A stretch of DNA of 40,706 bases from Bryobacteraceae bacterium (GCA_025062235.1 JANXAE010000010.1:1-40706); one strand, 5' to 3'. Counted from the stretch's first letter, positions 1-8,583 are shown. Program-made: numbers and translations. Notes: generated by a model not told the origin, from the sequence alone.

Positions 1-1
1 C

Positions 2-115
2 GCCGTCACGCTCACGACCTGGCAAAGCCTTTTCGACCACGTACGGGGAAACGAGCTTCTCGACGGTTCGACGGTTCCGTGCGATGATTCCATGCAGAGA
101 GGAGACGGGCATTGA
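2..115 (+). CDS. C-terminal fragment of an unidentified protein
   Basis: An open frame runs in from the left edge of the window and stops with TGA at 113-115, giving about 37 residues that end in ...MQRGDGH. The stop overlaps the TTG start of the next gene (TTGA), the same tight packing seen between other genes of this cluster, which is the main reason to believe it is coding. Third-position GC is only moderate. I do not recognise the family from so short a tail. It could instead be non-coding leader of the isomerase gene. Confidence 0.4.
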   Translation, partial: AVTLTTWQSLFDHVRGNELLDGSTVPCDDSMQRGDGH

Positions 116-1644
116 CTTCGAAGAGGCTGGAGGCCGATGGCATCGAGACGACTCTGACGAAGGAACTGTCACTTCGACCGGCGCCGCGGGTGCCGCGGCG
201 CAAGCCCCTCACCGCGCGCGTGGGGCTGTTCGGCGTCGGTCATCACACCTATTGGAGCCAGTTCGAAGGATTGCGTCAGGAGATGGAGGCCAAGATCGCT
301 GCGCTCGAATGCCGCCTGGCAGGCCACCAAGTCGAGGTGAAGAACTTCGGCCTGGTGGATTGTGCCAAGACGGCGTACGCGGTGCGGGACCGCATGATGG
401 CCGAAAACCTCGACCTGGTCTTTTGCGACATGGTCACCTACGCAACTTCGGCGACCTTCGCGGCCATCGTGCGGGACCTGAACGTACCGATCGTGCTCGT
501 GGCCTTGCAGCCGATGAAGGCGCTCGATTATGCGCGGGCCACCACGCGCATGCAACTGGCCAACGACGACTTCTGCTCGGTGCCCGAGTTCACCGGCGTG
601 GCCATCCGCATGGGCAAGCGCCCACCGCCGGTCATCCTCGGCACGCTGGAGGATGACCCGATTGCCGAGGCCGAGCTGGCCGAGTGGTGCCGCATTGCCC
701 ACGTGCTGCACGATCTGAAGCGCGCCCGCATCGGCCACTTCGGCCATCCCATCGAGCACATGCTCGACATGCAGACCGATCAGACGGCGCTGACCGCGGC
801 CTTCGGCTGCCACATTGTCCAGACCGAAGCCGACGACTTGCTGCGCCACTACCGGCTGGTGAGCGGATCCGAGATCGAAGCCAAGAAGCGCGCCATCCTG
901 GAGATCTTCGACACGCCGGATCCCAAGTCGGATCCCATTACGCGCAGGCTCACAGCGGAGGATCTGGAAATGGCGGCCCGTGTGGCAGCGGCCCTCGAGC
1001 GCTTCGTCCAAGAGTACGAGCTGGACGGGCTGGCTTATTACTACGAAGGCGAGCCGGAGAGCGAGCTGCGCGCTGTGGTCACCAACCTGATCGTCGGCAA
1101 CTCCCTGCTCACCGCCGCGGGGTTCCCGATGTGCGGGGAGTCCGATCTGAAGACCTGCATCGCCATGCTCATCATGGACCGCCTGGAGGCCGGAGGCAGC
1201 TTCGCCGAGTTCCACCCCATTGACTTCAACGAGGGCTTTGTACTGGTGGGCCACGACGGGCCGCACCATCTCAACGTGGCCGAGGGCCGCCCGGTGCTGC
1301 GCAGCCTCATCAAGTATCACGGCAAACCGGGCAGCGGCGCCAGCGTGGAGTTCAAGCTCAAGGAAGGGCCGATCACCATGCTCGGCATCGGAGTCAAAGC
1401 CGACGGCCGCTTCAAGTTCATCGTCGCCGAAGGCGAAAGCGTGCGCGGTCCGATCCCGGCTACCGGCAACACCAACACGCGTGGCTTTTTCAAACCCGAC
1501 GTGCGCACCTTCCTGAAACGCTGGGTGGCCGAGGGGCCGACGCACCACTTCGCGCTCGGCGTCGGCCACTGCGCAGCCACGCTCGAAAAACTCGCCGGGG
1601 TGCTGGCCCTGGATGTCGCCGTGGTGGCGCGGGGGAGCGATTAG
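112..1644 (+). CDS. L-fucose/L-arabinose isomerase-like protein
   Basis: A 510-residue cytoplasmic protein of the fucose/arabinose isomerase superfamily, whose members interconvert aldoses and ketoses with a divalent metal. The N-terminal two-thirds is Rossmann-like (start of the fold near GLFGVGHH). The C-terminal half holds the acidic and His positions expected of the metal site (CGESD, IDFNEG, GHDGPHH and a late THHFALGVGH). The start is TTG at 112 with GGAG at 101-104, 7 nt upstream; the next in-frame ATG codons lie well inside conserved sequence. The stop TAG overlaps the GTG of the following MFS gene by one base, so translation is probably coupled. Family assignment is fairly firm. The substrate is not readable: this branch includes many uncharacterised members, and the neighbouring RuBisCO-like/kinase pair suggests an unusual sugar or sugar acid. 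Confidence 0.82.
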   Translation: MTSKRLEADGIETTLTKELSLRPAPRVPRRKPLTARVGLFGVGHHTYWSQFEGLRQEMEAKIAALECRLAGHQVEVKNFGLVDCAKTAYAVRDRMMAENLDLVFCDMVTYATSATFAAIVRDLNVPIVLVALQPMKALDYARATTRMQLANDDFCSVPEFTGVAIRMGKRPPPVILGTLEDDPIAEAELAEWCRIAHVLHDLKRARIGHFGHPIEHMLDMQTDQTALTAAFGCHIVQTEADDLLRHYRLVSGSEIEAKKRAILEIFDTPDPKSDPITRRLTAEDLEMAARVAAALERFVQEYELDGLAYYYEGEPESELRAVVTNLIVGNSLLTAAGFPMCGESDLKTCIAMLIMDRLEAGGSFAEFHPIDFNEGFVLVGHDGPHHLNVAEGRPVLRSLIKYHGKPGSGASVEFKLKEGPITMLGIGVKADGRFKFIVAEGESVRGPIPATGNTNTRGFFKPDVRTFLKRWVAEGPTHHFALGVGHCAATLEKLAGVLALDVAVVARGSD

Positions 1645-2870
1645 TGCGGCAGGGCGGTGCGAGGCTTTGGCTGGCAGCGGCGCTGCTGGCAGGCGCCTCC
1701 GCTCTGAACTTCCTCGATCGCCAGGCTCTGTCGGTTCTCGCCCCCGTGATCACGGTCGAGCTCGCAATGAGCAACGCCGACTACGGCCGCGCCGTCTCCG
1801 CGTTCACGCTCGCCTACTCGGTGATGTTTGCCGGCGCCGGCCGCCTGATCGATCGGGTGGGCACGCGCCTGGGACTGGGTCTCTCGGTCGCTTTCTGGTC
1901 CCTGGCCAGCGCGCTGCATGCGCTGGCGCGCAGCGGCGCCGAGCTCGCCTTCTTCCGTGCGCTGCTGGGGGTGGGCGAAGGCGGCTGCTTTCCCGGCGTC
2001 GCACGCGCCGTGGTGGAGACGTTTCCCGAGCGGCAGCGCGCCTTGATCATGGGCATTTCGACCACCGGGGCCTCCGCCCTGGGCGCCGTGGTCGCGCCCC
2101 CGCTGATCGCATGGTCGGCCGCCGTCTTGGGATGGCGCGGCACGTTTCTGGCTACCGGGCTGCTCGGCGCCCTGTGGGTGGCGGCTTGGTTTCTGTTCCT
2201 CTATCCGCCCGCGCGCGGGAAGGACCGCAAGGCTGGGGCCGCCCGGCAGCCTGCCGCTCGGTTCCCGTTGAGATGGTTGCTCGCGCACCGCACCGTTTGG
2301 GGCCTTGCGCTGACTCGCTTCCTGCTGGATCCGGCGGTTTACATCTATATGTTCTGGATTCCTCAATACCTCAACAGGGAGCGCGGCGCATCGCTCGAGG
2401 ACATCGGACGGCTGGCCTGGATCCCGTTCTTCACCTTGGGTGTCTCGTCTTGCCTCGGGGGAGCGGCTTCGGACGCCTTGCTGCGCAGGGGCTGGCCCGC
2501 AGTGCGGGCGCGCAAGCTGATCATGGGGATGGCCGCGCTGCTCACGCCGATCTCGATCCTTGCGGTCTGGGCGCCGTCGGCATTCGGGGCCGTTCTGCTG
2601 TTCGGCGTGCTGTTGCTGGCGCACGGATTCTGGATGACGAATTACATGACCCTCACCACGGACGTGGTGCCGGCCGGGGCCGTCGCCAGCGTCGTGGGGC
2701 TGGCGGGAATGGCGGGCGGCGTGGCTGGATTTGCCGCGAACCTGGGCGCGGGGCACATCGTGGACGCCTTGGGTTTCGCACCGGTCTTCGTAGCCTGTGG
2801 CCTGCTCTACCCGGTCGGTTACCTGGTCGTGCTGTCCTTCGTGCACCCGGTGCCGGCCCGCGCGGCGTGA
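1644..2870 (+). CDS. MFS transporter, ACS (sugar-acid/anion symporter) type
   Basis: A 408-residue inner-membrane carrier with about 12 hydrophobic helices. The TM1 motif NFLDRQALSVLAP and the loop 2-3 motif GRLIDRVGTR are typical of the anion:cation symporter branch of the major facilitator superfamily, which includes hexuronate, galactonate and glucarate carriers. RALLGVGEGGCFPG in TM4 also fits that branch. The GTG start at 1644 overlaps the isomerase stop (TAGTG), with a GGGGGAG ribosome site about 7 nt upstream. A second carrier of the same type lies at 5582, so the locus probably imports more than one related acid or oligomer. The exact substrate cannot be told. Confidence 0.88.
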   Translation: MRQGGARLWLAAALLAGASALNFLDRQALSVLAPVITVELAMSNADYGRAVSAFTLAYSVMFAGAGRLIDRVGTRLGLGLSVAFWSLASALHALARSGAELAFFRALLGVGEGGCFPGVARAVVETFPERQRALIMGISTTGASALGAVVAPPLIAWSAAVLGWRGTFLATGLLGALWVAAWFLFLYPPARGKDRKAGAARQPAARFPLRWLLAHRTVWGLALTRFLLDPAVYIYMFWIPQYLNRERGASLEDIGRLAWIPFFTLGVSSCLGGAASDALLRRGWPAVRARKLIMGMAALLTPISILAVWAPSAFGAVLLFGVLLLAHGFWMTNYMTLTTDVVPAGAVASVVGLAGMAGGVAGFAANLGAGHIVDALGFAPVFVACGLLYPVGYLVVLSFVHPVPARAA

Positions 2871-2993
2871 ATGAGGTCCGTCGGGGGGCACGTAGGACCT
2901 CGGCTCGGGCAAAGCGGACGCGCGAGTGGGCGTTGCGTTCCGTAGCGCGAAACCGACTGCCAGCGACCGAGCGGGCGCTTGCGATTCCGAATT

Positions 2994-3037
2994 GAGAAGC
3001 GGAGCGGAAGGTGTTCCGCGAAGCGGAATCGCTTCTC
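2994..3037. promoter_or_regulatory. Nested inverted repeats with TTCCGC-N3-GCGGAA operator
   Basis: A perfect palindrome TTCCGC-GAA-GCGGAA sits at 3014-3028, about 78 bp upstream of the DUF5060 gene. The same palindrome with a different spacer occurs at 11273-11287, and a degenerate version lies in the regulator promoter at 10034-10048. It is nested in an outer inverted repeat, GAGAAGCG (2994-3001) with CGCTTCTC (3030-3037). An extra half-site GCGGAA at 3004-3009 pairs with TTCCGC at 3014-3019. I infer a binding site for the IclR-type regulator encoded at 10065. As RNA the element would also form a strong hairpin that could end the upstream isomerase-MFS transcript, but no T-run follows. Confidence 0.6.
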
Positions 3038-3105
3038 CCGGCGCTTGCAGCCCTTGCGCGCGCCCGCCCGTCGGACGTACGGTTGTGCACTGAGGGCAAC
3101 CTCTG

Positions 3106-4902
3106 ATGCCTGTGTGGTTCGGCCCCCTACTCGTTCTGCTGCCCGCTACGCTGCTTTCAGCGACCAGGATCACTGGCGAGTTGAAACAGTGGCACCGGGT
3201 CACCCTGACCTTCGACGGCCCCCAGGCCAGCGAGACCGGCACGCCGAATCCTTTCCTGCACTACCGCCTGGACGTTACCTTCACCCAGGGCAGCAAGAAA
3301 TACGTCGTTCCGGGCCACTTTGCCGCCGACGGCAACGCGGCGGAAACCGCAGCCAGTTCGGGCAACAAGTGGCGCGTTCACTTCGTCCCGGATGCACCGG
3401 GACGGTGGGAGTACCGTGTCTCCTTCCGTGCCGGGCCCGACGTCGCAGTCAGCTCCAACCCCCGCGCCGGCCGTCCCGTGCCGCCCGACGGCGAAACCGG
3501 CTCCTTCACGGTCGCGCCCACCGACAAGACCGGCCGCGACCATCGCGCGCGCGGGACGCTGCGCTACGTGGGCGAACACTACCCGCGTTTCGCCGGCACG
3601 GGCGAGTACTTCATCATGGTGGGCACGCAGAGCCCGGAGAATTTTCTCGCCTACTACGAGTTCGACAACACCGTGGACCACTTGGGCGCGGAGCGCAAAC
3701 GGATGCCCAACCCGGACGGCTTGCACCACTACGAGGCGCACGTCCGCGACTGGCGGCCCGGCGACCCCACCTGGCGCGGCGGCAAGGGCAAGGGCATCAT
3801 CGGCGCCCTGAACTACCTGGCGTCCAAGGGAATGAACACCTTCTACACGCTCACCATGAACGTGGATGGAGACGGCCGCGACATTTACCCCTGGACCAGC
3901 TATTACGAGCGGGCGCGCTACGACGTCTCCAAGCTCGACCAATGGGAGATCGTCTTTTCGCACGCCGACCGCCTGGGCCTGCAAATCATCCTGGTGACGC
4001 AGGAGGAAGAAGGCGAACAGTTGCTGGGCAAGATGAGCGCGTTGCGCAAGCTCTACTACCGGGAGTTGATCTCCCGTTTCGCTCACCATCACGCCCTCAT
4101 CTGGGAGATCGGCGAGGAGATCGACCGCTGGCGCTACTTCACGACCGAGGACGTCAAGGACATCTGCAACTTCGTCGCCGCGCTCGACCCTTACCGGCAC
4201 CCTATCCAGTACGTGCAATGGAAGGCCGAGCTTTTCCCCGACGAGAAAACCTACGGACGCCTGCTCGGCTTCCCCAATTTCCACGTGGTGGGCATGCAGC
4301 ATGATCCGGAGAACACGCGCGCCGAGACCATCAAATGGCTCGAGGCCTCCGCCCGCGCCGGGCACAAGTGGCTGGTGGGGCTGATCGAGATGAACCCGGG
4401 CATCGTGCCGGACGCGCAGGATTACTGGCACGACAAGGCCCGCAAGCTTTCCATCTGGGGCAACCTGATGGCGGGGGGCTTCGGAACGATCTTCTTCTTC
4501 ATTGACGCCCACGACGATCTCAATTGCGAGGACTTCCGCACGCGGGACCACTTGTTCGACCTGATGCGATACGCGCACGAGTTCTTCACTCGTTACCTGC
4601 CGTTCCACAGGATGCGACACCGCGATGAGCTGACGCCGCAGCCAGGCGACTACGTCTTCGCGCAGGAAGGCGAGGTCTACGCAGTCTATCTGCCCGAGGG
4701 CGGCACGGCGGAGCTCGATTTGCGGCAGGTAAGCGGCAGCTTCGAGGTGAAATGGTACGACCCGCGGCACGGGGGCGATCTGCAGGATGGTACGGTCCGC
4801 AGCGTCGCGGGCGGAGGCTTGCGTCCACTCGGGCTGCCGCCGCGCGATCCCGACAAGGATTGGGCTGTGCTGGTCCGGCGTGCGAGCGGGAGGGAACGTT
4901 GA
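3106..4902 (+). CDS. Secreted DUF5060 putative glycoside hydrolase
   Basis: A 598-residue exported protein with a signal peptide at about residues 1-19 (hydrophobic run ending LLSATR). Residues about 20-110 form a DUF5060 beta-sandwich (GELKQWHRVTLTFDGP ... GRWEYRVSFRAG). A TIM-barrel-like core follows, with IWEIGEE placing E334 and E337/E338 at the end of a strand and LIEMNPG placing E428; these are candidate acid/base and nucleophile residues. From about 505 to the end there is a small beta domain (YAVYLPEGG ... VKWYDPRHGG) like the collagenase-type 'collagen-binding' C-domain found on GH140-like apiosidases. It begins the second operon of the locus, behind the palindromic operator. The likely role is glycan hydrolysis in the periplasm or outside the cell. 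The true substrate is unknown. Confidence 0.78.
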   Translation: MPVWFGPLLVLLPATLLSATRITGELKQWHRVTLTFDGPQASETGTPNPFLHYRLDVTFTQGSKKYVVPGHFAADGNAAETAASSGNKWRVHFVPDAPGRWEYRVSFRAGPDVAVSSNPRAGRPVPPDGETGSFTVAPTDKTGRDHRARGTLRYVGEHYPRFAGTGEYFIMVGTQSPENFLAYYEFDNTVDHLGAERKRMPNPDGLHHYEAHVRDWRPGDPTWRGGKGKGIIGALNYLASKGMNTFYTLTMNVDGDGRDIYPWTSYYERARYDVSKLDQWEIVFSHADRLGLQIILVTQEEEGEQLLGKMSALRKLYYRELISRFAHHHALIWEIGEEIDRWRYFTTEDVKDICNFVAALDPYRHPIQYVQWKAELFPDEKTYGRLLGFPNFHVVGMQHDPENTRAETIKWLEASARAGHKWLVGLIEMNPGIVPDAQDYWHDKARKLSIWGNLMAGGFGTIFFFIDAHDDLNCEDFRTRDHLFDLMRYAHEFFTRYLPFHRMRHRDELTPQPGDYVFAQEGEVYAVYLPEGGTAELDLRQVSGSFEVKWYDPRHGGDLQDGTVRSVAGGGLRPLGLPPRDPDKDWAVLVRRASGRER

Positions 4903-5585
4903 TGTCGCAGACGCTGGCGCTGCTGCACACCAGTTGCGTGCTGGTGCCGGTCTTCACGCGCTTGTGCCGGCAGATGTTGCCCGAGGTGGCGATCTTTCAC
5001 ATGGTGGATGAGAGCCTCATCAAGAACACCATCGCGCGCAACGGCCTCGACAAGCGCACCATCGAGCGCGTGATCATGCTGCTGGCCTGCGCCCGGAGCG
5101 GCGGGGCCGACGCGGTCCTCGTTACCTGCTCCTCGATCGGGCCCGCGGTGCCCGTGGCGCGGCAAGTTTTCGATTTCCCCGTGCTGCGCGTGGACGAGGC
5201 GATGGCCGAAGAAGCGGTGCGACTGGGCTTTCGCATCGGCGTGCTGGCCACGCTCTCGACGACACTGGAACCGACGGTGAGCCTGCTCAGGGAGGTTGCG
5301 GCCGCGCGCTCGCGCACCATCGAGGTGGAGCCCTGCCTGTGCGGCGGCGCTTTCGATGCGGTCCTCGCGGGCGACAATGACACGCACGATCGCATCGTTT
5401 CCGAGGCCCTCCTGCGGATGATGCCGTCGGTGGACGTGGTCGTGCTGGCGCAGGCCTCCATGGCGCGTGTCATCGAGAACCTGCCCCGAGATCTGCTCAC
5501 CCGCCCGATCCTCTCCAGCCCGGAACCGGCGGTGCGGCAAGCCCGCGAGATCCTCTGCCAGCCGGTCGCCACGCCCGGCTCATGA
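4902..5585 (+). CDS. Asp/Glu/hydantoin racemase-family protein
   Basis: A 227-residue cytoplasmic alpha/beta protein of the aspartate/glutamate racemase superfamily. The first catalytic Cys is visible in VLVTCSSIG (C76). At the usual site of the second Cys it has VVLAQASMARV instead, so a two-base Cys/Cys racemase mechanism is unlikely; a decarboxylase, isomerase or one-Cys lyase role is possible. The ATG at 4902 overlaps the DUF5060 stop (TGATG) and has GGAGGGA a few bases upstream, which is why I prefer it to longer in-frame starts. Its stop overlaps the next MFS gene by ATGA. Its place in a sugar-acid operon suggests action on a small carboxylic acid intermediate. That is inference. Confidence 0.8.
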   Translation: MSQTLALLHTSCVLVPVFTRLCRQMLPEVAIFHMVDESLIKNTIARNGLDKRTIERVIMLLACARSGGADAVLVTCSSIGPAVPVARQVFDFPVLRVDEAMAEEAVRLGFRIGVLATLSTTLEPTVSLLREVAAARSRTIEVEPCLCGGAFDAVLAGDNDTHDRIVSEALLRMMPSVDVVVLAQASMARVIENLPRDLLTRPILSSPEPAVRQAREILCQPVATPGS

Positions 5586-6859
5586 CCACGGGGCTGCGCA
5601 AGCGTCATATCGTCCTGGCGCTGCTGGCCGCGCTCGCCATCATCACCTTTCTCGATCGCCTGGCGATCGCAGTGGCAGGCCCGCGCATCCAGGCCGACTT
5701 GAACATCCCGACTCACCTCTGGGGATGGGTGCTGGGCTCGTTCGTGCTGGCTTATGGCATCTTCGAAATCCCCACCGGCGCCATGGGCGACCGCATCGGG
5801 CAGCGGAAAGTGCTGGCGCGGATCGTATTGTGGTGGTCGGCCTTCACCGCTCTGACGGGAGCCGCTCACAGCTTCTGGTTCCTGGTGCTCGTGCGGTTCC
5901 TGTTCGGCGCAGGGGAAGCAGGCGCCTTTCCGAACGCCTCGGGCGTCATCGCGCGATGGTTCCCCGTGCACGAGCGTGCCCGGGCCCAGGGCGCGGTCTT
6001 CGCCGCGAGCCGCCTGGGAGGTGCACTCACGCCCCTGTTGGTCGTGCCGCTGCAGGCAGCGATCGGCTGGCGCGCCACTTTCCTCGTGCTCGGGCTGATC
6101 GGCGTTGTGTGGGCCGCCGTCTGGCTCGCCTGGTATCGCGACGATTGCCGCCAGCAACCCGGCATCAGCCCCGAGGAGATCGCGGAGATTGGGCCGCAGG
6201 CGAGCGTGGGCCGTCACCGCGATGCTCCCTGGGGCGTGCTGCTGGGCTCGCCGCAACTCTGGCTGATCGCCGCGATGTACTTCTGTTACGCCGCAGGGCC
6301 TTGGTTCTACTTTTCGTGGTTTCCCACCTTCTTGATGCGCGGTGCGGGCTTCAGCGAGCGGGAGATGGGATGGTTCGCCACGCTGCCCTTTCTGCTCGGC
6401 GCTGCCGGCAGCCTGGTCGGGGGCGTCGTCGGCGACCGGCTGGTCCGACGCTGGGGATTGCGCGCGGGCCGCAAGCGTCTCGCCGTCGGCAGTCTGCTGG
6501 TGAGCTCCCTGTTGGTGGTGGCGCTGGCGCTGAGCCGCGACAAGACGCTGGTCGTGGCGCTCTCTACGCTGGGCTTCGGCATTATGGATCTCATGCTGGC
6601 GTCGGCCTGGGCCGTGTGCCTGGACGTGGGGGCGGCGCACGCGGGCGTCGTGACTGGCGTCATGAACACCGCAGGCCAGGGGGGCGGTTTCGTCTGCACG
6701 GTCCTGTTCGGCTATGTCGTCCGGGCCACGGGAAGCTATCGCGCGCCGCTGGCGCTGGTGGCGGCGATGCTGGCTTGCAGCGCGGCCCTTTTCGCAAGGA
6801 TCGATCCCGCAAGACCGTTGGTTCCGACCACGGTATCTGCGCTCAAGGAGGCACGATGA
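5582..6859 (+). CDS. MFS transporter, ACS (sugar-acid/anion symporter) type
   Basis: A 425-residue inner-membrane carrier with about 12 helices. TM1 carries TFLDRLAIAVAGPRI and the cytoplasmic loop carries GAMGDRIGQRK. TM4 has RFLFGAGEAGAFPNASG, the pattern of hexuronate/galactonate-type carriers. The start ATG overlaps the previous stop (ATGA), and the end overlaps the start of the next gene in the same way, so it is embedded in a translationally coupled operon. It is related in type to the carrier at 1644 but clearly diverged, so it is not a recent duplicate. Confidence 0.88.
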   Translation: MTTGLRKRHIVLALLAALAIITFLDRLAIAVAGPRIQADLNIPTHLWGWVLGSFVLAYGIFEIPTGAMGDRIGQRKVLARIVLWWSAFTALTGAAHSFWFLVLVRFLFGAGEAGAFPNASGVIARWFPVHERARAQGAVFAASRLGGALTPLLVVPLQAAIGWRATFLVLGLIGVVWAAVWLAWYRDDCRQQPGISPEEIAEIGPQASVGRHRDAPWGVLLGSPQLWLIAAMYFCYAAGPWFYFSWFPTFLMRGAGFSEREMGWFATLPFLLGAAGSLVGGVVGDRLVRRWGLRAGRKRLAVGSLLVSSLLVVALALSRDKTLVVALSTLGFGIMDLMLASAWAVCLDVGAAHAGVVTGVMNTAGQGGGFVCTVLFGYVVRATGSYRAPLALVAAMLACSAALFARIDPARPLVPTTVSALKEAR

Positions 6860-7296
6860 GAGAGGCATGGAGACGATGGACCTTGGCGAGCGCCCTTTGG
6901 CTGGGCGCCCTGGCTTGGGCGCAGCCCAGGGTGGAAGAGGGTACGAGGTTCCTCGTCAAGCTCGGCGACACGCTCGACACCCGCATCAGCCGCGCCGGTG
7001 ACCGCGTCAGCGCCGTCGTCATTTCACCCGTTTCGCTGCGCGGCGGACGGCTGGAAGGCCAGGTCGAGGAGGCCAGCGGCCCTCGGCTGCGGTTCGGTTT
7101 CCACACGTTGCGCCTGGCGGGGCACGCCGTGGCGATCCGCACCGAAATCACAGGCGTGGTCAACTCCAAGGGCAATCCGGCGCGCGACGACCTGAACCAG
7201 GTGGTGCGCATCGAAAAAGGCACCGTGATCGCACCGGGCGAGGCAGTGGCGATCCACGAGGGCGCCGAGATCCGGCTCGTGGGCGGCCCGCGATGA
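6856..7296 (+). CDS. Small exported hypothetical protein
   Basis: A 146-residue protein with a signal peptide (hydrophobic run then ALAWAQ, cut near residue 21-23). The mature part is about 120 residues and probably all beta: RFLVKLGDTLDTRISRAGD, then paired strand segments ending with EIRLVGGP. The GD-rich first strand pair recalls the small beta domain of TrbI-like periplasmic proteins, but I do not recognise a named family. The ATG overlaps the MFS stop by 4 nt, and a near-perfect AAGGAGG lies at 6845-6851. It is the last gene of the operon; six bases later the convergent kinase gene ends. Confidence 0.7.
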   Translation: MREAWRRWTLASALWLGALAWAQPRVEEGTRFLVKLGDTLDTRISRAGDRVSAVVISPVSLRGGRLEGQVEEASGPRLRFGFHTLRLAGHAVAIRTEITGVVNSKGNPARDDLNQVVRIEKGTVIAPGEAVAIHEGAEIRLVGGPR

Positions 7297-7302
7297 CTCG
7301 CT

Positions 7303-8583
7303 TCAGCGTCGGCCCCGACGCACCGCCTCGAAGAAATCGGGACGGCCGATTTGGCCGCCCTTGAAGACCAGTTCGGCGCCGTCCAACCACGAGCCGGGCG
7401 CATGGGCGCGGCAAAGGGGAGCGCCAGGATCCAAGGGCCTCAGCAGCGTCAACGCCTGCAAGCCGAGGTGCCGCGCGGCATGTCCGGAAGTGTCGCCGCC
7501 CACGAGCACGGCGCGCCGTACTCGGGCGGATTCCATCAGCTCCCGCAACAGTTCGCCCAGGCGCGTCGCCATTCGCTCGCCCTCCATGTCGAATCTCCGG
7601 TCCGCAGGCCCGAGAGCCGTGTACAGCACGACGCTGCGCCCTTCGCGCAAGAACTCGAGGGCACGCGTCCGCACGTTTTCGAGATCCGAGTCGGGATGCA
7701 CCCGCAGGCCTGCAAAGCCGTTCGCTAACGCCCAACGGATCTGCCCTTCCGTCACAGGCGAGCAGCTCCCCGAGACCACGATCAGCCGTTCCACGGGCCC
7801 GGGGTCCGTGAACACCGGCGGTGAAAGGTGCCGAGTGGCGCGCCAGCAAGCCACCAGCGCATACTCGAGACCCGAGGAACCCACGGCGAACAGCTGTGTC
7901 GAGCGACTCAGATCGCACAACAGGCGCCCGGTTTCGGCCAGCGTATCCTCGTCAAGGCCGTCGAAAATCGCCACGCGGCAGCCCTCGCGCACCAGCTCGT
8001 CCCATTTCGTCCGCGCGTTCCCCTGGCGGATGGAGACGATGTCTAGCGAGCCGATCTTGCGTCCGGTCTGCCGGGCCAGGTGCAGCCGAAGATCGCTCTC
8101 GGTCATGGGCGTCACCGGATGGCAGCTCATCGTGGGGTGGCGATCAATGCGGTAGACCTCCCCTCCGGCGCGGGCGAACAGGTGCCCGAACAGCACGTAG
8201 CGCCCGAGCGCTGGCACGCCCACGACGACGGGCACGCACGCGTTGCCGAAGACGTCTTGCCCGATCTCGAGAGCCCGGCCGATGCTGCCTCTTGCGGGCG
8301 AGCTGTCGAAGGTGGAACAGACCTTGTAGTGGCAGATGGGAGCGTCCAGCGCTTTCAGCCGGCCAAACACGGCGGGCAGGTGCTCGGACATCCACTCCGG
8401 CGTCTGGCTTCTGCTGACGCCGGCCACACCAACGGCGCGGCAGTCGGGGAAGCCCGCCAAGGCCGCCTGGTCCGGCGGCTCTAGGAAGAGCACGGCGGGA
8501 ACGCCGCCGGCGGCGAGCGCTTCGAGCGCATCGGTCGAGCCCGTGAAGTCGTCGCCGTAGAAGGTCAGCAGCAGTCCGCTCAT
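7303..8583 (-). CDS. DUF1537 four-carbon/acid-sugar kinase (OtnK/OiaK-like)
   Basis: A 426-residue cytoplasmic ATP-dependent kinase of the DUF1537 family, which phosphorylates tetronate-type and oxo-acid sugars. The N-terminal substrate domain opens with the hallmark YGDDFTGSTD (residues 9-18). The C-terminal nucleotide domain shows LVGGDTSGHAARHLG and FKGGQIGRPDFF. The ATG overlaps the stop of the upstream RuBisCO-like gene by four bases (ATGA), so the two are one operon. Adjacency of a DUF1537 kinase to a RuBisCO-like protein is known from isoapionate catabolism, where the kinase makes 3-oxo-isoapionate 4-phosphate for the RuBisCO-like decarboxylase. The reaction here is inferred from family and neighbour, so no symbol is assigned. 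Confidence 0.9.
   Translation of the reverse strand: MSGLLLTFYGDDFTGSTDALEALAAGGVPAVLFLEPPDQAALAGFPDCRAVGVAGVSRSQTPEWMSEHLPAVFGRLKALDAPICHYKVCSTFDSSPARGSIGRALEIGQDVFGNACVPVVVGVPALGRYVLFGHLFARAGGEVYRIDRHPTMSCHPVTPMTESDLRLHLARQTGRKIGSLDIVSIRQGNARTKWDELVREGCRVAIFDGLDEDTLAETGRLLCDLSRSTQLFAVGSSGLEYALVACWRATRHLSPPVFTDPGPVERLIVVSGSCSPVTEGQIRWALANGFAGLRVHPDSDLENVRTRALEFLREGRSVVLYTALGPADRRFDMEGERMATRLGELLRELMESARVRRAVLVGGDTSGHAARHLGLQALTLLRPLDPGAPLCRAHAPGSWLDGAELVFKGGQIGRPDFFEAVRRGRR

Noticed and set aside
61-100. A fourth TTCCGC palindrome before the isomerase gene
   Set aside because: Only TTCCGTGCGATGATTCC is present, which does not form the inverted repeat.
1641-3242. Long antisense frame crossing the MFS gene and the operator region
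   Set aside because: No motif, and it would span two independent sense features.
3157-4770. A 537-codon antisense frame over the DUF5060 gene
   Set aside because: Same artefact; the sense frame has a signal peptide, coherent domains and operon overlaps.
4997-6868. A 623-codon antisense frame over the racemase-like and MFS genes
   Set aside because: Its low-complexity product, rich in Arg, Gln and His, is typical of a shadow frame.
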